This document shows, piece by piece, positions 7,619 to 17,009 of a stretch of DNA of 64,000 nt. Position 1 is the stretch's first letter. Each line of letters starts with the position of its first letter. This DNA is from JANMCE01 sp963791625 (GTDB lineage: Bacteria > Actinomycetota > Acidimicrobiia > Acidimicrobiales > Ilumatobacteraceae). The position numbers were made by a program, and so were the translations under genes. The DNA lies in NCBI GenBank assembly GCA_963791625.1, contig CAWBTA010000015.1, positions 248,001 through 312,000 on the forward strand, in the 5' to 3' direction. The notes under the pieces are model-generated. The model was not told the DNA's origin and made no database searches. It worked only from the letters and a program-made list of their open reading frames with translations.

Positions 7619-10150
7619 GTGAGCGACAACCCCCACCGCCTACCACGCAACGTGGTGCCTTCCCGCTATGACCTGCACCTCGAACCCGATCTCGACAATG
7701 CCACCTTTGTCGGCACCGTCGCCATCTTGGTCGACATCACCGAAGCCACCGACCGCATCGTGTTGAATGCCATCGAACTCGACGTGAAAAGTGCAAACGT
7801 GACGGCGCACGGAGGCGAACCGATGTCCGCCACAGTGTCACTCGATGAGGCGTCCGAACGGTGCACGCTCTCGGGCCACTCGTTCCCGACCGGTCCAGCC
7901 GTCGTCCATCTGTCGTTCAGTGGCATTCTCAATGACAAGCTGCGCGGCTTCTACCGCTCCACGTTCGTTGACGCTGACGGCGCCACGCAGACGATCGCCA
8001 CCACGCAGATGCAGGCCACCGACTGCCGCCGAGGTTTCCCGTGCTGGGACGAGCCCGATTTCAAGGCCGTCTTCGCCGTCACCCTGGTCGTGCCCGAGCA
8101 TCTCGTCGCCATCTCCGGCTCTCCGGAGGCGTCTCGCACACCGGTCGGCAACGGCAAGGTGGCGGTCTCGTTCAAGGACTCAATGATCATGTCGAGCTAC
8201 CTCATCGCGTTTGTGATCGGGCCGCTTGAGATCACTGAGCCCATCGACGTCGACGGAACGCCCCTCCGCATTGTGCACGTTCCCGGCAAGGGCCATCTCA
8301 CGACGTTCGGCAAGGAGATTGGCAGCTTCGCGTTGCGCTGGTTCGAGAACTACTACGGCATCCGGTATCCAGGCGAAAAAGTTGACCTGGTGGCGCTCCC
8401 TGATTTCGCCGCCGGCGCCATGGAGAACCTTGGCTGCATCACCTTCCGCGAGAATCTGCTGCTGGTCGATCCCGCCACGTCCACCCATGCCGAGGAGCAA
8501 ATCGTCGCCGATGTGGTCGCCCATGAACTCGCTCATATGTGGTTCGGCGACCTTGTCACCATGCGCTGGTGGAACGGCATCTGGTTGAACGAAGCGTTCG
8601 CCACCTTTATGGAAGTGGCCGCGTGCAACGCCTTCCGCAAGGACTGGGATCGTTGGACCAGCTTCTCGCTCGACCGCACCGGAGCATTCGAGGTCGACAG
8701 CCTCTCCACCACTCGTCCGGTTGAGTTCGAGGTTGTTTCCCCGAACGACGCCGACGGGATGTTCGACGTGCTCACCTACGAAAAGGGGGGCGCGCTCCTG
8801 CGGATGCTCGAGCAATATTTGGGCGAAGACGTCTTCCGCTCGGGCGTCAGCCACTACCTGCGAAAGCACGCGTACGGAAACACCGAAACGAGTGACCTGT
8901 GGGATGCCATCGAGCACACCTCGGGCGAGCCGGTGCGACGCATGATGGACAGCTGGATCTGGCAGGAGGGCTACCCGGTGCTCGACGCCAAACTCGAGGG
9001 CAACGATCTCGTCTTGCGGCAGCGTCGTTTCCGGTTCGACACCGAAGACGATCCCACGCTTTGGGTCGTGCCAGTGCATATTCGGGAGCTCGCCTCTGAC
9101 CTTGCCACGAAAGTGCTCATGAACGAGGCAGCCGAACGTGTCACGCTTACCGATCCAGCCGCAGCCGTTGTGGTGAACGCCGGAAGTCACAGCTTTCTTC
9201 GAGTGGCCTACTCGCCCGAGTTGCTGAGCCGCCTGACGGGCGAACGACTGAAGACCCTGTCAACGGCCGAGCGTTACAGCATCGTTGATGATGCGTGGGC
9301 TTCGGTTGTTGCGGGCAAGCTCGATGCCCGTGCGTTCTGCCGACTGACCGAGGAGTTCGCGGAGGAGACTGCGGTGCACGTGTGGCAGATCCTGCTGTCG
9401 GGGCTCACATGGTGCGACCGGTTCGTGCACGGTGCAACTCGCGAGCATTTCCGTACCTTCGTGCGCAACCTCGTCGGCCCGGCGCTTGCCCGGCTGGGCT
9501 GGGAGGCAACTCCGGAGGAATCCGATCTCGACGGAGAGCTGCGAGGCCAGCTCATCCGGGCCATGGGTTTGCTCGGCCATGACCCGGCCACACAGGCTGA
9601 ATGCCGTCGCCGCCACGCGCTGGCCGAAGGCGACGGGTCCGTCGATCCAACCGTTGCGGCCGCCTCGCTTGCCGTGGTGGCGGGCACCGGAAACGGTGTC
9701 GACTATGAGCAGATTCTCGGCGTTTATCGCAGGACGACGAACCCGCAGGAGAAGATGCGCTACCTGCAGGCGCTGGCCGCCGTACCGCACCCCGAGCAGA
9801 TCATGCGCACCATCGAGCTGTGCTTCTCCGACGAGGTAAAGACCCAGAACGCGCCCTTCGTGCTCGCGCGCATGATCTCCCAGCGAGACCACGGCAAGCT
9901 CGCCTGGGACGAACTGCGCAAACGTTGGGACGAAGCCGCCGCCCGCTTCCCCGACAACATCATTAGCCGCATGGTGGAGCCAGTAAAGACCTTGACATTG
10001 CCGGAGGAGCGCGCCGATGTGGCCGCGTTCTTCTCCGAGCACGACATCCCGCAGGCGGCCAAAGCACTGCAGCAGACACTCGATCGTCAGACCATCAACG
10101 TCGCCCTGCGCGAGCGGGCAACCGAAAGCCTGGCCAGCGCGTTCGCATGA
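7619..10150 (+). CDS. pepN: M1 family aminopeptidase (PepN-type)
   Basis: The 843-residue protein is an M1 zinc metallopeptidase of near-standard length. The exopeptidase motif G-A-M-E-N is at about residue 266, and the zinc motif H-E-L-A-H (first His near 302) is followed by W-L-N-E-A-F with the third ligand. The second half matches the helical ERAP1-like C-terminal domain. It removes N-terminal residues from peptides in the cytoplasm; no signal peptide is seen. The start is GTG, chosen because the following residues form the family beginning (R-N-V-V-P-S-R-Y-D-L). Its stop overlaps the ATG of the metallophosphoesterase (ATGA), so the two genes are coupled. Confidence 0.95.
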   Translation: MSDNPHRLPRNVVPSRYDLHLEPDLDNATFVGTVAILVDITEATDRIVLNAIELDVKSANVTAHGGEPMSATVSLDEASERCTLSGHSFPTGPAVVHLSFSGILNDKLRGFYRSTFVDADGATQTIATTQMQATDCRRGFPCWDEPDFKAVFAVTLVVPEHLVAISGSPEASRTPVGNGKVAVSFKDSMIMSSYLIAFVIGPLEITEPIDVDGTPLRIVHVPGKGHLTTFGKEIGSFALRWFENYYGIRYPGEKVDLVALPDFAAGAMENLGCITFRENLLLVDPATSTHAEEQIVADVVAHELAHMWFGDLVTMRWWNGIWLNEAFATFMEVAACNAFRKDWDRWTSFSLDRTGAFEVDSLSTTRPVEFEVVSPNDADGMFDVLTYEKGGALLRMLEQYLGEDVFRSGVSHYLRKHAYGNTETSDLWDAIEHTSGEPVRRMMDSWIWQEGYPVLDAKLEGNDLVLRQRRFRFDTEDDPTLWVVPVHIRELASDLATKVLMNEAAERVTLTDPAAAVVVNAGSHSFLRVAYSPELLSRLTGERLKTLSTAERYSIVDDAWASVVAGKLDARAFCRLTEEFAEETAVHVWQILLSGLTWCDRFVHGATREHFRTFVRNLVGPALARLGWEATPEESDLDGELRGQLIRAMGLLGHDPATQAECRRRHALAEGDGSVDPTVAAASLAVVAGTGNGVDYEQILGVYRRTTNPQEKMRYLQALAAVPHPEQIMRTIELCFSDEVKTQNAPFVLARMISQRDHGKLAWDELRKRWDEAAARFPDNIISRMVEPVKTLTLPEERADVAAFFSEHDIPQAAKALQQTLDRQTINVALRERATESLASAFA

Positions 10151-11235
10151 ACGGCCTCGTTGAGGTCTTCGCGACTGAACCCACGCGAGCGCAGCTGATT
10201 TGGCGGCGTCGCGGTAAGGGCCGATCGGTCGTGCGCGTCGGTGAACAGACGCTCTCACCGGAGAACAGTGATGCCATCCTGGCGTGGGAGCTCCACGACC
10301 TTACGCCAGGCTCGACAGTGCCCATATTGGTCAATGACGAACCGGTCGGTTCCGTCGCCACGATGCCGACGCTCGGCGGCGCGCGACCCGACCGCATCGC
10401 CACCATCTCCGACCTCCATCTCGGCGAACCTGGCTTCGGTTTCCTTCCTCGTCGCCAACGACCCGATGGCGATCACGCACTCATCTGCCTGCGAGCCGCG
10501 TTAACCGAGATCGTGGCGTGGCAGGCCGACATTCTGGTGGTGAAGGGCGACATCGCTCACCAACCAGATCGAGCGACCTACGACCTGTTCGCCGATGAGA
10601 TCGCGGCGACGGACCTCAAGGTCATCATCCTCCCCGGGAACCACGACGGAGGTAATCATCGAGGCGTGTCGATGGTCGAATCGCTCGCTCGTGTCGGCCA
10701 CACGCTGACCGACGAGCTCGCCGTGGTCGACCTGGAACACGTCCGCGTGATCGCAGCGAGTTCTTTGCGTAGCGGCAACGGCCTTGGCCGAATCGGCGCT
10801 GCCGACGCCGTCCTGGCCGCAGCGAGTAGCGCGCCCGGCGGTGTGCTTTTGGCTACTCATCATCAGTGCAACGCGCTGCCGGTGCCCACCTATTGGCCGA
10901 TCGGAATTCCGTATCACGAAGCAAAACGCTTCCTTGGAGCTTTGGCCGAGGCGAGCCCACGCACGTTGATGACCAGCGGCCATACCCATCGACACCGCGC
11001 TCGTCGCCACGGCCCGATCATGATCACCGAGGTCGGCAGCACCAAGGACTACCCAGGCGCTTGGGGCGGCTATCTCGCCGGCCCGGACGCGATCGTCCAG
11101 GTTGTTCGGCGCGTGGCCGACCCTGAGGCGCTTCGCTGGACCGAATCAACGCGCAGCACCGTCGTCAACGTGTGGGGCAGATGGTCGGCTGGACCCTTGA
11201 GCCACCGCAGCTTCCATCACTCCTGGCCGAACTGA
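10147..11235 (+). CDS. Metallophosphoesterase
   Basis: The 362-residue protein has the calcineurin-like phosphoesterase signature in order: D-L-H-L-G (near residue 97), K-G-D-I-A-H, G-N-H-D-G and S-G-H-T-H-R-H. These are the ligands for a two-metal centre. An N-terminal ~85-residue extension is beta-rich in appearance and may be a fibronectin-like domain; I do not recognise it. The start overlaps the aminopeptidase stop by four bases. The substrate cannot be predicted. No signal peptide is visible, so it is likely cytoplasmic. Confidence 0.88.
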   Translation: MNGLVEVFATEPTRAQLIWRRRGKGRSVVRVGEQTLSPENSDAILAWELHDLTPGSTVPILVNDEPVGSVATMPTLGGARPDRIATISDLHLGEPGFGFLPRRQRPDGDHALICLRAALTEIVAWQADILVVKGDIAHQPDRATYDLFADEIAATDLKVIILPGNHDGGNHRGVSMVESLARVGHTLTDELAVVDLEHVRVIAASSLRSGNGLGRIGAADAVLAAASSAPGGVLLATHHQCNALPVPTYWPIGIPYHEAKRFLGALAEASPRTLMTSGHTHRHRARRHGPIMITEVGSTKDYPGAWGGYLAGPDAIVQVVRRVADPEALRWTESTRSTVVNVWGRWSAGPLSHRSFHHSWPN

Positions 11236-11242
11236 CCGGCCC

Positions 11243-12412
11243 TTAGCCGGGGCGCACGGCGCCGGCGAAATCGCTGCCATACACCGATGCGTAACGCACC
11301 CACGCGCCGGTATGAGGTGCATCGATCATCATGCCGCCGCCAATGAAGAGGCCGACGTGATGAAGGTCTCCACCGAAGAAGACCAGGTCGCCCGGCTGCA
11401 TGGCTTCGTACGGGACGTGCGGAAACGCGTTGTACTGGGCTCCGGTGAAGTGACCCATCGACACGCCCGCTTGCGCCCACGCCCACATCGTGAGTCCCGA
11501 GCAATCGAAACTCACGCCAGGATTCGACGTTGCCCAAATGTACGGCACGCCGATCTGGCTCTTGGCCGCGGCGACGGCCCGCGCCGCTCCTGCCGACGGG
11601 GCCGGGAAGTTATAGCTCGGAGCGTTGTCTACGGCTGCCTGGCGCGCCGGCGCTGCAGCACCAGCGCGAGCACGTCGAGACGCGGCGTTGGCCGCGGCCG
11701 TCGCAGCCGCGGCCGACGCAGCCGCGGCAGCCCGCTCACGGGCAACACGTTCTTCGGCAGCTCGCTTGGCTGCAGCCTCTGCCTCGCGGGCGAGGCGTTC
11801 TTCCTCTTTGCGCACCAGCTCAGCCAGGTCACCCTTGGCGGTGGCCAACAACGCCTGCGACTTCTCGATGGCCTTTTCGGCTTCGACCCGCTTGTTCTCG
11901 GTGGACTTGATCAGCGTGGCTTTGCGGGCCTGCTGCTCATCGAGCTTCTTTTGACGGATGCTGGCGTCCTGCCGCACGGCCTTCACCTGATCGGTGATGT
12001 CGGAAAGATCACCGAGCATGGTCGACAGGTATGCCTCACGCGGCGCGTTGTCAGATCCGTTCACCTGCTCGATCACCTGAATGGGTCCACTGGCTGCGCC
12101 GCCGTAAAGGTACGCCTGGATGGCCGCCTGCGTGGCCCGAGATGCCAGCGCGGATGATTCCTCGTCCTTGGCTGTGACCTGCGCTTGGCTGTAGGCGAGC
12201 TCAACCTCGAGCTGACCCAGGTCGAACCTGGCCTTGTTGTATTGCTCCGTGAGCTGCTCGGCCCAAACCCTGAGCTCCTCGATGCGCTTCGCCAACTTCG
12301 CGGCCTCGGCCTTCTTGTCCGCGATGGGGTCGGCGGATGCAGGCGCGGAAAGACCGGCGACCAGGAGCAGCCCGGTCAGAAGGAGTCGTATGTGTGTGCG
12401 AGCGCGGGTCAT
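11243..12412 (-). CDS. Secreted NlpC/P60 peptidoglycan hydrolase with coiled-coil N-terminus
   Basis: The frame is open from 12496, but ATG at 12412 begins a proper signal peptide (M-T-R-A-R-T, hydrophobic core, P-A-S-A-D), giving 389 residues. Residues about 30-215 are charged heptad-rich coiled coil, as in RipA/CwlO-type hydrolases where it controls activity. An Ala/Arg-rich linker follows. The C-terminal NlpC/P60 domain has F-D-C-S-G-L with the catalytic Cys and a later H-H-V-G-L-F with the catalytic His. It likely cleaves the D-Glu-diamino-acid bond of stem peptides at division or growth sites. The gene lies just downstream of the tRNA-Ala terminator. Confidence 0.9.
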   Translation of the reverse strand: MTRARTHIRLLLTGLLLVAGLSAPASADPIADKKAEAAKLAKRIEELRVWAEQLTEQYNKARFDLGQLEVELAYSQAQVTAKDEESSALASRATQAAIQAYLYGGAASGPIQVIEQVNGSDNAPREAYLSTMLGDLSDITDQVKAVRQDASIRQKKLDEQQARKATLIKSTENKRVEAEKAIEKSQALLATAKGDLAELVRKEEERLAREAEAAAKRAAEERVARERAAAAASAAAATAAANAASRRARAGAAAPARQAAVDNAPSYNFPAPSAGAARAVAAAKSQIGVPYIWATSNPGVSFDCSGLTMWAWAQAGVSMGHFTGAQYNAFPHVPYEAMQPGDLVFFGGDLHHVGLFIGGGMMIDAPHTGAWVRYASVYGSDFAGAVRPG

Positions 12413-12483
12413 GAGAAGAACTTCGCCCGCGTCCTCAACGTACCGTAGCAGATAAGCCTTGGCGAGCTGGCAGGCGCTCAAGC

Positions 12484-12515
12484 AAAAAGAACGCAAGCCC
12501 CCGAAAGGACTTGCG
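12484..12515 (-). terminator. Rho-independent terminator after tRNA-Ala
   Basis: On the minus strand CGCAAG and CTTGCG form a six-base stem closed by weaker G/C pairs, followed by a T-run (TTCTTTTT). It lies 16 bases after the tRNA end, inside the leader of the NlpC/P60 gene. Confidence 0.7.
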
Positions 12516-12530
12516 CGTTTGCTACTCGGG

Positions 12531-12607
<77 letters not shown>

Positions 12608-12652
12608 GGAGCACCTTGACTCTAGCGGACAACCGCCGCGACCTGCACGCAG

Positions 12653-13123
12653 TTAGGCGGCGCGGGACCAGTCGTAGCGCACAGACTTGGCCTGCTGGGT
12701 CTTTTTGATCTGCACGAGCAGGTAGATGTAGCCGACGAGCAGCACATCGACCAACAGGTTGAGGAGACCAATGGCCCGGATGGGCATACCGAAGCCGATG
12801 ATGGCCGTCACTGCGGCCAAAGCGACGAGACCGACAAGGATGTTCTGGCGACGTTGCTTCATGGCCGAACGAGCGGTCACCGGTGCTGCGACGGGACGAA
12901 CCGCCGTGCGGGTGCCACCACTGGACGGACGGTACGCAGCAACCGGACGCAGGTGGGACGCGCCGTGCGACCGGACGGTCGGAGTGGTCTGCAAGGTGGA
13001 GAGCTGACGGCGGAAATCACCAACCGAGCTGGACGGGCGACCGATGGAGCGCGACCGCAGCAACGGTGGCACGAGCACAACGATCCACATAACCGCCAAC
13101 ACAACAACCAACAACTGGGTCAC
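12653..13123 (-). CDS. Small membrane protein, GlpR-like (possible receptor of the gephyrin-like protein Glp)
   Basis: The 156-residue protein has one N-terminal hydrophobic helix (about residues 3-22, ending L-V-P-P-L-L-R-S-R). A basic cytoplasmic-looking segment with S-V-G-D-F-R-R-Q-L-S follows, then two C-terminal helices (about 95-140). This topology and the start resemble the actinobacterial GlpR family, the membrane partner of the MoeA-like protein Glp studied in Corynebacterium division and polar growth. A MoeA/Glp homologue lies at 20047-21252, though not in the same operon. The assignment rests on remembered family pattern and is tentative; otherwise it is an uncharacterised three-helix protein. 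The start is GTG. Confidence 0.55.
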   Translation of the reverse strand: MTQLLVVVLAVMWIVVLVPPLLRSRSIGRPSSSVGDFRRQLSTLQTTPTVRSHGASHLRPVAAYRPSSGGTRTAVRPVAAPVTARSAMKQRRQNILVGLVALAAVTAIIGFGMPIRAIGLLNLLVDVLLVGYIYLLVQIKKTQQAKSVRYDWSRAA

Positions 13124-13246
13124 CCTTCGCCTACTTTCACGCCTAGGACGAAACTACTTACAGCGGCGCGGCAAACGGTGGATCCCCCACAGGACTTCAA
13201 GTTTTCGCGGCACTTCGAGGAGTTCGTCATCTTCGAGATCATTACA

Positions 13247-13259
13247 TTTGTACTACAAA
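13247..13259. promoter_or_regulatory. Palindromic TTTGTA-C-TACAAA site in the gap upstream of the GlpR-like gene
   Basis: The 172-bp gap between moaC and the GlpR-like gene is richer in A+T than its surroundings and holds a perfect six-base inverted repeat with one central base. It sits about 125 bp upstream of the GlpR-like start on the minus strand and could be an operator. No other feature is seen in the gap. Confidence 0.3.
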
Positions 13260-13295
13260 AGTCGTCAGAAGGCAACCTTAGCTGATGCGGACGGC

Positions 13296-13778
13296 TTACT
13301 TTTCCATCCGCTGATAGTGGCCGGACTTACCGCCGGTTTTCTCCCACAACGCCATTTCGCCGATGACCATGCCCTTGTCGGCCGACTTACACATGTCGTA
13401 AATGGTGAGCGCAGCCACCGAGCAGGCGTGCAGGGCTTCCATCTCCACACCCGTGCGATCCACCGTGTCCACCTGGCATTCGACCGCGATGTGATCATCG
13501 GCGATCTCGAAGTTCACTGTGACCGCGCCGATCAGCAATGGATGGCACAGCGGAATCATGTCCGCCGTACGTTTCGCCGCTTGAATGGCTGCAACCCGGG
13601 CCACCGCAAGTACATCACCCTTCTTCACTTCGCGGTTTGTGACCGCCGCAGTGGTCTCGGGGGCCATGAACACTTTGCAGCGGGCGACCGCTCGTCGGTA
13701 CGTCGGGTCTTTCACCGAGACATCGACCATGCGGGCTCGACCGAGTGGATCAAGATGGGTGAAGGAGAGATCGCTCAT
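13296..13778 (-). CDS. moaC: Cyclic pyranopterin monophosphate synthase MoaC
   Basis: The 160-residue protein has the standard length and motifs of MoaC: an N-terminal F-T-H-L-D with M-V-D-V-S, I-P-L-C-H-P-L near residue 75, the V-D-R-T-G-V-E-M-E-A-L catalytic segment, and D-K-G-M-V-I-G near the end. With MoaA (16999-18030) it converts GTP to cyclic pyranopterin monophosphate in molybdenum cofactor synthesis. It stands alone on the minus strand, separated from moaA by two plus-strand genes, so the pathway genes are dispersed rather than in one operon. Confidence 0.95.
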   Translation of the reverse strand: MSDLSFTHLDPLGRARMVDVSVKDPTYRRAVARCKVFMAPETTAAVTNREVKKGDVLAVARVAAIQAAKRTADMIPLCHPLLIGAVTVNFEIADDHIAVECQVDTVDRTGVEMEALHACSVAALTIYDMCKSADKGMVIGEMALWEKTGGKSGHYQRMEK

Positions 13779-13906
13779 GGACGGCCAAGTCTAAATGACG
13801 ACTACCTCCCGGGGCGGAGCGTGACCCACCCGGGCTGTGTGTTGGCACGATTGGCCGATAACCTCCGATCACGAAACCTCGGCTTCTTTCCACGGCAAGA
13901 CGCGCC

Positions 13907-14872
13907 ATGCTCGGATTGGCCGTCACGACTGCCCTTGCCGCTTGCGCGTCCCATAAGCCGGCAGCGGTGGGCGGCGCATCCACCGCGTCGTCTCCACCGG
14001 CTTCGTCCTCACCGGCCTCGACAACGTCGCCAACCCGGGCCGCTACCACGCTGTTCGATAACAACGGACGCACCAATCCATTCCGGATCGGACGCCCACT
14101 CGTCATTCCCCACGGCGGCGGAGACGGCATGTTCCCGGAAGACACGACGTATGCCTTCGAACACAGCATGGCGCTGGGCGGCGAAGTGGTCGACATCGAC
14201 CTGTGGGTAGCGGCCGATGGGGTGCCTGTTGCGATCCACGATCCGACAGTGGACAGAACGACGAACGGTACCGGCGACGTGGCCACCATGACGTCGGCAG
14301 ATCTCGGGAAGCTCGATGCCGGTTACGAGTTCGAAGCGAACGGCACCCATCCATTTCGAGGACAGGGCATCACCGTGCCCACTGTCGAGTCGCTGTTACT
14401 GCGATTCCCCACGACCCTCACCACTATCGACATGAAGGATCAGCGAACCAGTTCCGCGGCGCCAGTTTGCGATCTGCTGCGTCGCCTCGGTCGTACCGAC
14501 AACGTCTACATCGGTTCCGACACGAACGAGCAGGTGATGGCCTTTCGTCAGGACTGTCCCGAGGTCCACACGTCGGGGACGAGCGCCGAACGCCAGGCGA
14601 CACGCGCCGCCCGGGACTCCGGCGACACGACGTACCGCTCCAATCAGCTCGTCGGTCAACCCGAGTACGTCAACGCCGACGGCACGCACCGCGTTACGCC
14701 GCAGACCCTCGCCTTTTCGCACCGCGCCGGCACGGCGATCCTGACCTGGGTAGTCGATGATCCAAAGGACATGAACGACCTGATCGACATGGGTGTCGAT
14801 GGTATCTACACCCGTCGCCCTGACCTGCTGGTCAAAATCCTGCAGGACCGCGGCCTACTGCCAGCCGAATAG
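13907..14872 (+). CDS. Glycerophosphodiester phosphodiesterase family lipoprotein
   Basis: The 321-residue protein starts at ATG 13907; the frame has a stop at 13859 and no other start codon in between. The N-terminus ends in L-A-A-C near residue 12, a lipobox, though the first residues lack the usual basic charge. An Ala/Ser/Thr/Pro-rich linker precedes the GDPD barrel (from about residue 60). H-G-G-G replaces the usual H-R-G at the start; P-E-D-T-T-Y-A-F then V-D-I-D-L and H-D-P-T-V-D-R-T follow, providing the family's acid-base His and metal ligands. It probably hydrolyses glycerophosphodiesters at the outer membrane face. It appears monocistronic. Confidence 0.86.
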   Translation: MLGLAVTTALAACASHKPAAVGGASTASSPPASSSPASTTSPTRAATTLFDNNGRTNPFRIGRPLVIPHGGGDGMFPEDTTYAFEHSMALGGEVVDIDLWVAADGVPVAIHDPTVDRTTNGTGDVATMTSADLGKLDAGYEFEANGTHPFRGQGITVPTVESLLLRFPTTLTTIDMKDQRTSSAAPVCDLLRRLGRTDNVYIGSDTNEQVMAFRQDCPEVHTSGTSAERQATRAARDSGDTTYRSNQLVGQPEYVNADGTHRVTPQTLAFSHRAGTAILTWVVDDPKDMNDLIDMGVDGIYTRRPDLLVKILQDRGLLPAE

Positions 14873-15004
14873 CGCTAACCGGCAAGGCGCCGGCACCGAC
14901 AGCAGCCGGTCATTTGGGGAAACCCTGACGACTCTTTTCCTTCAGGTCGGTCTACGGTTGCCGATCTAGTTACCGGAACCGGATACGGGCGGTGAAGGAA
15001 CGAT

Positions 15005-16987
15005 ATGAAGAGAAGTCCAATCCTTGGCGGAATCGGCGCGCTTCTGGCCGGTACCGTCGCAGTCCTCGTCCCCGCGACGAGCGCATCGGCGGCCACGTCG
15101 GTCACCATCGACCGCGTCAACGCTCCGGGTGCGACGGGCATCATCTATCTCGAAGGCCCGGGCGGCTACTGCTTTCAGCCGGGGACGAGTCGGACCCAGA
15201 CCGGTTTCAAATTCGACGCGAACGGCAACATCACTATCTCGGGTGGTGGTCGGACGCTGCGCTGCGATGATGCCAACGGTTCGTCGTTGCGAGTCGAGGC
15301 CTATCCGAGCAGTGACGGCACCGAGTGCACCGGTCCTGCGCCTGAGCGAATCCCCAGCATCAATCCCTTCGTTTCACCGGCCGGCGGCATGCATCTGAAC
15401 GTCTCCTCCGGCGCCAACATCGGCACGCTGACCTTTCCGACCCAAAGCACGGGCGGGATCAAGCCGATGGGCAAGGTGATCCGTGCAGCGGGCCCCACTC
15501 CGTCGTGCAAGATCAAAGTGGAGATCTTCCAGGACGAAGGCTTCGCGCTCGGCACCCGTGGTGCGTTCAACGCCTTCTACGCCAACCACAACGACGACAC
15601 GACCACCGGATGGATCTTTCCGGGGAACTACAACATCTTCATCGAAGACGAGATGACGGGTGCCAAGATCCGCACGTTGGCTTCATTCGATGCCTCGAGC
15701 CGGTTCGACATTGACGTCGATGCAAGCTGCTTCGGCTTCGACACCTGTGTCTACGAAAAGGGTGCGCCACCCACGACCGGCGGCGGCTTTCATCCGCTGC
15801 CTCCGGCTCGGGTGCTTGATACGCGCAGCAACATCGGGATCGTCGGCAAGGTAACGGCCGGCGACGGCTCACTTCGCGATGAGCCGAACCCCGACATGCG
15901 CCGTGACGCGGCGAACAACCACCAGACCAAGGTGACCGGTGTGGGGGGCGTGCCCGAGCACGGAGTGTCGGCCGTGCTGTTGAATGTCACCGCTGCCGGG
16001 CCTGATGCCGACAGTTTTCTGTCGGTGTACCCGAAGCTGCCGCGTGCGAACACCGGCGGGCTGGCCATCTTTGATGATCAGGGCGGCTTCCGCACCGGCC
16101 CCGGTACTTCCAACTTGAACTTCCGGGCCGGACAGACCCTGCCGAATCTGGTGTTGGCCCGGGTCGGCGCCGGAGGCCGCATCATGGTGGAGAACTTCGG
16201 CGGCAACGTCGATGTCATCGCCGACGTGGTCGGTTGGGTCGATACCGGTACCGGTGGCGACGGCTTCACGGGCGTCACCCCCGAGCGCCTGCTCGACACC
16301 CGGCAGGTCGGTCAGGGGCCAATCTTCGGACCGAATGAAACTCGCCACCTCAAGGTGACCGGCCGCGCCGGCGTGCCCGCCGATGCAACCGCGGTTGTCC
16401 TCAACGTCACCCAGATCGATGCGACCACCTACGGCTACATGACGGTTTGGCCGACCGGCCTCGGGCGTCCCAACACGTCAAACCTGAACGGCGCCCCGGG
16501 TCGCATTCGCCCCAACCTCGTCGTGTCCAAGATCGGCGAGGGCGGTCAGGTCGACATCTTCAACTATGACGGTAATGCGCACGTAGCGGTGGACGTCGTC
16601 GGCTACTTCAGCGCCCGCGGCGGTGGCCAGATCTACCCACTCTCGCCCAGCCGCCTCATGGACAGCCGCAGCGGCTTCGGCACGCCGAAGGCCCCGTTCG
16701 GCGCCACCGAGGTGCGCAACCTCACGGTCACCGGCGTCGGTGGTGTCCCCACTGACGCCAAGGCCGTCATCGTGAACGTCACCGGTACGCAGTCGACCAG
16801 CGGTTCGTTCCTCACCGTGTTCCCCACCGGCGACAAGCTACCGACAACGTCCAACGTGAACCTCGACCTCGGTGACCCCGCACCGAACCTGGTGATGATG
16901 AAAGTGGGCGCCGGTGGCCAAATCTCCATCTCGAACGACCGCGGCCTCACCCACGTCATCGTCGACGTGATGGGCTTCGTGCGATAA
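15005..16987 (+). CDS. Secreted protein of unknown function with three C-terminal surface modules
   Basis: The 660-residue protein has a signal peptide (M-K-R, hydrophobic core, A-S-A-A-T near residue 30) and a GAAGGAA ribosome site. Residues about 31-255 form an N-terminal region with scattered Cys that I do not recognise; it is Gly/Thr/Asn-rich and probably beta-structured. Three modules start near residues 262, 420 and 542 with R-V-L-D-T-R, R-L-L-D-T-R and R-L-M-D-S-R. The first is longer, with a roughly 35-residue insertion. None of the three carries the Cys pair seen in the amidase and protease modules. It ends in V-M-G-F-V-R with no sorting signal or C-terminal membrane helix, so attachment, if any, would be by the modules. 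Confidence 0.85.
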   Translation: MKRSPILGGIGALLAGTVAVLVPATSASAATSVTIDRVNAPGATGIIYLEGPGGYCFQPGTSRTQTGFKFDANGNITISGGGRTLRCDDANGSSLRVEAYPSSDGTECTGPAPERIPSINPFVSPAGGMHLNVSSGANIGTLTFPTQSTGGIKPMGKVIRAAGPTPSCKIKVEIFQDEGFALGTRGAFNAFYANHNDDTTTGWIFPGNYNIFIEDEMTGAKIRTLASFDASSRFDIDVDASCFGFDTCVYEKGAPPTTGGGFHPLPPARVLDTRSNIGIVGKVTAGDGSLRDEPNPDMRRDAANNHQTKVTGVGGVPEHGVSAVLLNVTAAGPDADSFLSVYPKLPRANTGGLAIFDDQGGFRTGPGTSNLNFRAGQTLPNLVLARVGAGGRIMVENFGGNVDVIADVVGWVDTGTGGDGFTGVTPERLLDTRQVGQGPIFGPNETRHLKVTGRAGVPADATAVVLNVTQIDATTYGYMTVWPTGLGRPNTSNLNGAPGRIRPNLVVSKIGEGGQVDIFNYDGNAHVAVDVVGYFSARGGGQIYPLSPSRLMDSRSGFGTPKAPFGATEVRNLTVTGVGGVPTDAKAVIVNVTGTQSTSGSFLTVFPTGDKLPTTSNVNLDLGDPAPNLVMMKVGAGGQISISNDRGLTHVIVDVMGFVR

Positions 16988-16991
16988 CACC

Positions 16992-17009
16992 TCGGCGGTC
17001 AGCCGCCGA
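16992..17009. terminator. Hairpin between convergent module protein and moaA
   Basis: TCGGCGG and CCGCCGA form a perfect seven-base stem with a four-base loop. The hairpin overlaps the last codons of moaA, including its Gly-Gly end. There is no T-run, so a termination role is only suggested by position. Confidence 0.35.
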
